Shown: positions 24,800 to 26,770 of the stretch, piece by piece
Layout of the letters: each line of letters begins with the position of its first letter
Position numbering within the stretch: position 1 is the first letter of the stretch
The notes under the pieces: generated by a model
What the model saw: only the letters and a program-made list of their open reading frames with translations
Told to the model about the DNA's origin: nothing
Databases searched by the model: none
Position numbers and translations under genes: made by a program
Assembly (NCBI GenBank): GCA_017556595.1
Contig: JAFYML010000217.1
Location: forward strand, 1 to 26,770
Reading direction: 5' to 3'
DNA from: Bacteroides sp.
GTDB taxonomy: Bacteria > Bacteroidota > Bacteroidia > Bacteroidales > Bacteroidaceae
DNA length: 26,770 bases

Positions 24800-25714
24800 A
24801 TGAATCAAACCAACCAAACCCTCTATCACCTGCTTGCTTTGGCCACTGTAGGCATCTGGGGATTAACTTTTATCTCTACCCGTGTGTTGTTGAATCACGG
24901 CTTCACGCCACAAGAGATATTCGTGCTTCGCTTTGTCATAGCCTACGTAGGTATTTGGTTTTTCTCGCCTCGCCGCCTATGGTGTGATAATTGGAAAGAC
25001 GAGCTGTTGGCGTTGGTGCTTGGCGTTACGGGCGGTTCGCTCTATTTTGTTACGGAGAACACCGCCATTCACCTGACACTTGTCACCAACGTGGCATTCA
25101 TAGTCTGCACCGCCCCTTTGCTCACCGCCCTGCTTGCTTGGATGGTTCGTCGCTATCGTCGAGGCAGAGCGTTGGCCGAGGGCGAAGAGGGTTCTTCCCG
25201 TCGTTTGCTTGTTGGTTCGCTCATGGCATTGGTGGGAGTAGCGTTGGTGGTGTTCAATGGTAGTGTGTTGTTACACATCCATCCGTTGGGCGACATGCTC
25301 TCCTTTTCGGCCGCCCTCTGTTGGGCAGTCTATAGTGTCATCCTTCAGGAGATAGGCAACCGCTACAACATGATATTCCTGACGCGCAAAATCTTCTTTT
25401 ACGGCTTGCTCACCATCCTTCCTTTTTTCCTTGCCAATCCTTGGAACGTGTCGTGGGAACAATTCTCGCCTCCGGCTGTATGGTTCAATCTCCTGTTTTT
25501 GGGTGTATTAGCCTCGTTGGTATGCTTCTACGTATGGAATTTGGTGCTTCGTCGTTTGGGTGCCGTCAGTTCGTCCAACTACCTCTACCTCAACCCTCTC
25601 TTCACCTTTGTAGGCTCCATGCTCTTTTTGGACGAACCGGTCAGCCTCATGGCACTGCTTGGTGTAGCGTTGGTGTTGTGTGGCATCTATATTTCTGAGC
25701 GACGAAACAAATAG
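24800..25714 (+). CDS. EamA/DMT-superfamily transporter
   Basis: From the ATG at 24800 the protein has 304 residues with about ten hydrophobic segments in two similar halves, as in EamA drug/metabolite transporters. The first half begins LLALATVGIWGLTFISTRVLL and has FVIAYVGIWFF; the second begins DMLSFSAALCWAVYSVILQEI and ends FTFVGSMLFLDEPVSLMALLGVALVLCGIYI. Exported substrate unknown. A GTG start at 24776 is rejected because it overlaps the promoter element. Its TAG stop ends one base before the stop codon of the convergent small gene. Confidence 0.88.
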   Translation: MNQTNQTLYHLLALATVGIWGLTFISTRVLLNHGFTPQEIFVLRFVIAYVGIWFFSPRRLWCDNWKDELLALVLGVTGGSLYFVTENTAIHLTLVTNVAFIVCTAPLLTALLAWMVRRYRRGRALAEGEEGSSRRLLVGSLMALVGVALVVFNGSVLLHIHPLGDMLSFSAALCWAVYSVILQEIGNRYNMIFLTRKIFFYGLLTILPFFLANPWNVSWEQFSPPAVWFNLLFLGVLASLVCFYVWNLVLRRLGAVSSSNYLYLNPLFTFVGSMLFLDEPVSLMALLGVALVLCGIYISERRNK

Positions 25715-25715
25715 T

Positions 25716-26047
25716 TTACCACTTCAGTAATGGTACATCGGCACCCGGAAAAGCTAATTTATAGCCTTCGATAATGGCTTGTGTGGGCACTTCTCGCGCA
25801 GGCTGTTGGCACGTTCGCCCCAACATTCATCCACCCCTTCGTTTCCCACGAAGGGTAAATTCTTGTGCCACGATTCGTGCAGCTTGCACAATTCCTGTTT
25901 CAGGTATTGGGCATTTTCGGTGATAAACATCAGGTCATAGTTCAAGGCGATGTAGGTTTCAGCATCCTTCGGAATGTTTTGTAGGGAGTCCATCAGCTTT
26001 CCCAAGCGATACTCCCAGTTTTTTTGTGTTTCTTCTGTCGTTTTCAT
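25716..26047 (-). pseudogene. Small conserved-looking gene with an apparent frameshift near its 3' end
   Basis: The ATG at 26047 opens a frame that stops at 25754 after 97 residues: a soluble, Trp- and Glu-rich protein beginning MKTTEETQKNWEYRLGKLM and containing CWGERANSLRE. Past ANSLRE the tail KCPHKPLSKAIN looks out of frame. The neighbouring frame continues with REVPTQAIIEGYKLAFPGAD and ends VPLLKW at a TAA at 25718-25716, one base from the EamA stop. Removing two bases (GA) around 25802, or adding one, restores a single protein of about 110 residues. No known family recognised. This may be a real mutation or a sequencing error. Confidence 0.6.
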
Positions 26048-26074
26048 ATTATCTAATTTAGTGAAATAAGATTA

Positions 26075-26091
26075 ATACTTGCGGCAAGTAT
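26075..26091. repeat. Perfect 17-base palindrome upstream of the small gene
   Basis: ATACTTGC-G-GCAAGTAT is an 8-1-8 perfect inverted repeat, 28 bases upstream of the ATG at 26047. A near-consensus -7 element (TATCTTTA on the minus strand, 26133-26126) lies further upstream. The form suits a dimeric repressor operator or an mRNA hairpin. Confidence 0.6.
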
Positions 26092-26167
26092 ATGCAAACG
26101 TTCTTATATATCCAATTTACATTTGTAAAGATAATTCCACAAACAGCTGCAATCCTTTATAGAATGC

Positions 26168-26246
26168 CCTACGAGGCAGATTTTTTTTCCTCGTGAGAAA
26201 AAAAATTTTTTCCCGTGAGGTCTATATATCTCCCTCACGAGGAAAA
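26168..26246. repeat. Cluster of related inverted repeats around an A8T6 tract
   Basis: Variants of one motif occur at 26168-26176 (CCTACGAGG), 26189-26197 (CCTCGTGAG), 26212-26220 (CCCGTGAGG) and 26233-26242 (CCTCACGAGG). The arms 26185-26197 and 26234-26246 form a perfect 13-base inverted repeat. A shorter pair, 26214-26220 with 26233-26239, competes with it. An A8T6 run occupies 26198-26211. Confidence 0.65.
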
Positions 26247-26425
26247 TTTCATAGAGCCTTATTTTGAGCAAATAACTAAATGTAAGGATTTATTTGTCTT
26301 TTTTGTTTTCTTATGCAAATGGGAGACACGAAAGATTTGAATAAAAGCCTATCGAATATTCAATACTATTTGCTAAATTTTGATAAGATAGGCTGCGCTT
26401 CGGGATAAAAATAAATGCGATTTAT

Positions 26426-26456
26426 TTTGTTCTCCTCTCGGCTTGCGCTATCTTTG
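26426..26456 (+). promoter_or_regulatory. Consensus Bacteroidota promoter near the right edge
   Basis: TTTG at 26426-26429, a 19-base spacer and TATCTTTG at 26449-26456 give the best -33/-7 pair in the window. Transcription would begin near 26463. Confidence 0.75.
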
Positions 26457-26474
26457 CCCGCAAGTCAAAGGCAC

Positions 26475-26531
26475 ATTGATAATGGTGTAACACAGACCTA
26501 CCATTATGTTTGTGTCTTGTGATACATCAAT
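26475..26531 (+). promoter_or_regulatory. Structured leader following the 26426 promoter
   Basis: ATTGAT (26475-26480) can pair with ATCAAT (26526-26531). Inside, ATAATGGT (26479-26486) pairs with ACCATTAT (26500-26507) around a 13-base loop; the two stems share two bases. Loop bases ACACA (26490-26494) can pair with TGTGT (26511-26515), which would make a pseudoknot. It lies between a strong promoter and the first ATG at 26536. Regulatory role is inference. Confidence 0.4.
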
Positions 26532-26535
26532 CTTT

Positions 26536-26580
26536 ATGAAAAGACTTTTGGGAATTATATTGGGCTTAATGACATATTGA
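26536..26580 (+). CDS. Very short hydrophobic frame, leader peptide or truncated signal sequence
   Basis: The first ATG after the 26426 promoter encodes MKRLLGIILGLMTY and then TGA. It resembles the start of a signal peptide with two basic residues and a hydrophobic run, but stops before any cleavage site. It could be a leader peptide or the remaining start of a decayed gene. Confidence 0.25.
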   Translation: MKRLLGIILGLMTY

Positions 26581-26644
26581 ATTTGCATATAAGAAAGTAT
26601 TAGAGGATGATTGGGAATAGTTTTAATATGTAATAAACTAAGGG

Positions 26645-26770
26645 AGAAATAGAGCTATTAAGTCAAAAGAAGCTCGAAATATAGCGGATAGTTATGGCGA
26701 TGGAGCACAAGATAATGTAGAGAATACTCTTTCTTATGTTAAAGCAATGAAAGGTTATTATGATGAAGAA
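26645..26770 (+). pseudogene. Unidentified coding-like frame without a start codon, open at window edge
   Basis: After a TAA at 26642-26644 the frame is open for 42 codons to the window end and includes KSKEARNIADSYGDGAQDN and VENTLSYVKAMKGYYDEE, which looks like real protein. No ATG, GTG or TTG precedes the ATG at 26747. The start may use a rare codon such as ATT at 26657, or the 5' part may have been lost to frameshifts; the 26536 frame points to the latter. Family not recognised. Confidence 0.3.

Larger units (their letters stand above)
26048..26770. other. 720-base region without a recognised intact gene
   Basis: It holds a palindrome at 26075, an inverted-repeat cluster at 26168-26246, a consensus promoter at 26426-26456, a foldable segment at 26475-26531, a 14-residue hydrophobic frame at 26536 and an open frame running off the right edge from 26645. 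Between these I see nothing else that can be supported. Confidence 0.6.

Overview
The window looks like chromosomal DNA from an anaerobic or microaerotolerant member of the Bacteroidales (Bacteroidota). Three things point there. The proteins resemble Bacteroides-type families (MiaB, ferritin, rubrerythrin, DUF4294, succinyl-CoA:acetate CoA-transferase). Almost every gene has a TAnnTTTG -7 promoter element a short distance upstream of its start. Shine-Dalgarno sequences are weak or absent. I cannot name a genus from the sequence alone. Most of the window is core genome; the last 700 bases and a few intergenic stretches look less ordinary.

Layout. Positions 1-4053 hold a phosphate-response locus: a porin and a PstS phosphate-binding lipoprotein (cut by the window edge) run leftward, and a PhoB/PhoR-like two-component pair runs rightward from the shared intergenic region. 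After a 550-base non-coding stretch with a GC-rich repeated island comes miaB (leftward). A probable small RNA unit follows, then a small membrane protein and a succinyl-CoA:acetate CoA-transferase (rightward). Positions 8238-11022 carry an lpdA-dacB pair (leftward). Positions 11112-13950 group ferritin, L-aspartate oxidase (nadB) and rubrerythrin, a cluster relevant to iron storage, NAD synthesis and peroxide defence. A SulP transporter, a membrane-anchored nuclease with a radical SAM partner, a DUF4294 protein and a SpoU-type RNA methyltransferase follow.

Positions 18904-19334 are a 431-base AT-rich gap with a cluster of DnaA-box-like sequences and are a candidate replication origin. To the right come nadA and the tightly spaced leftward operon leuS-yitT-rdgB, then an EamA-family transporter. 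A small gene at 25716-26047 appears frameshifted. The last 720 bases contain several inverted repeats, a strong promoter with a foldable leader, and the remains or beginning of an unidentified coding region.

How the genes connect: NadB and NadA carry out the two steps from aspartate to quinolinate, but lie 6 kb apart on either side of unrelated genes. The Pho genes form one functional unit. Ferritin and rubrerythrin flank nadB. No tRNA, rRNA, CRISPR array, insertion sequence or defence system was recognised.
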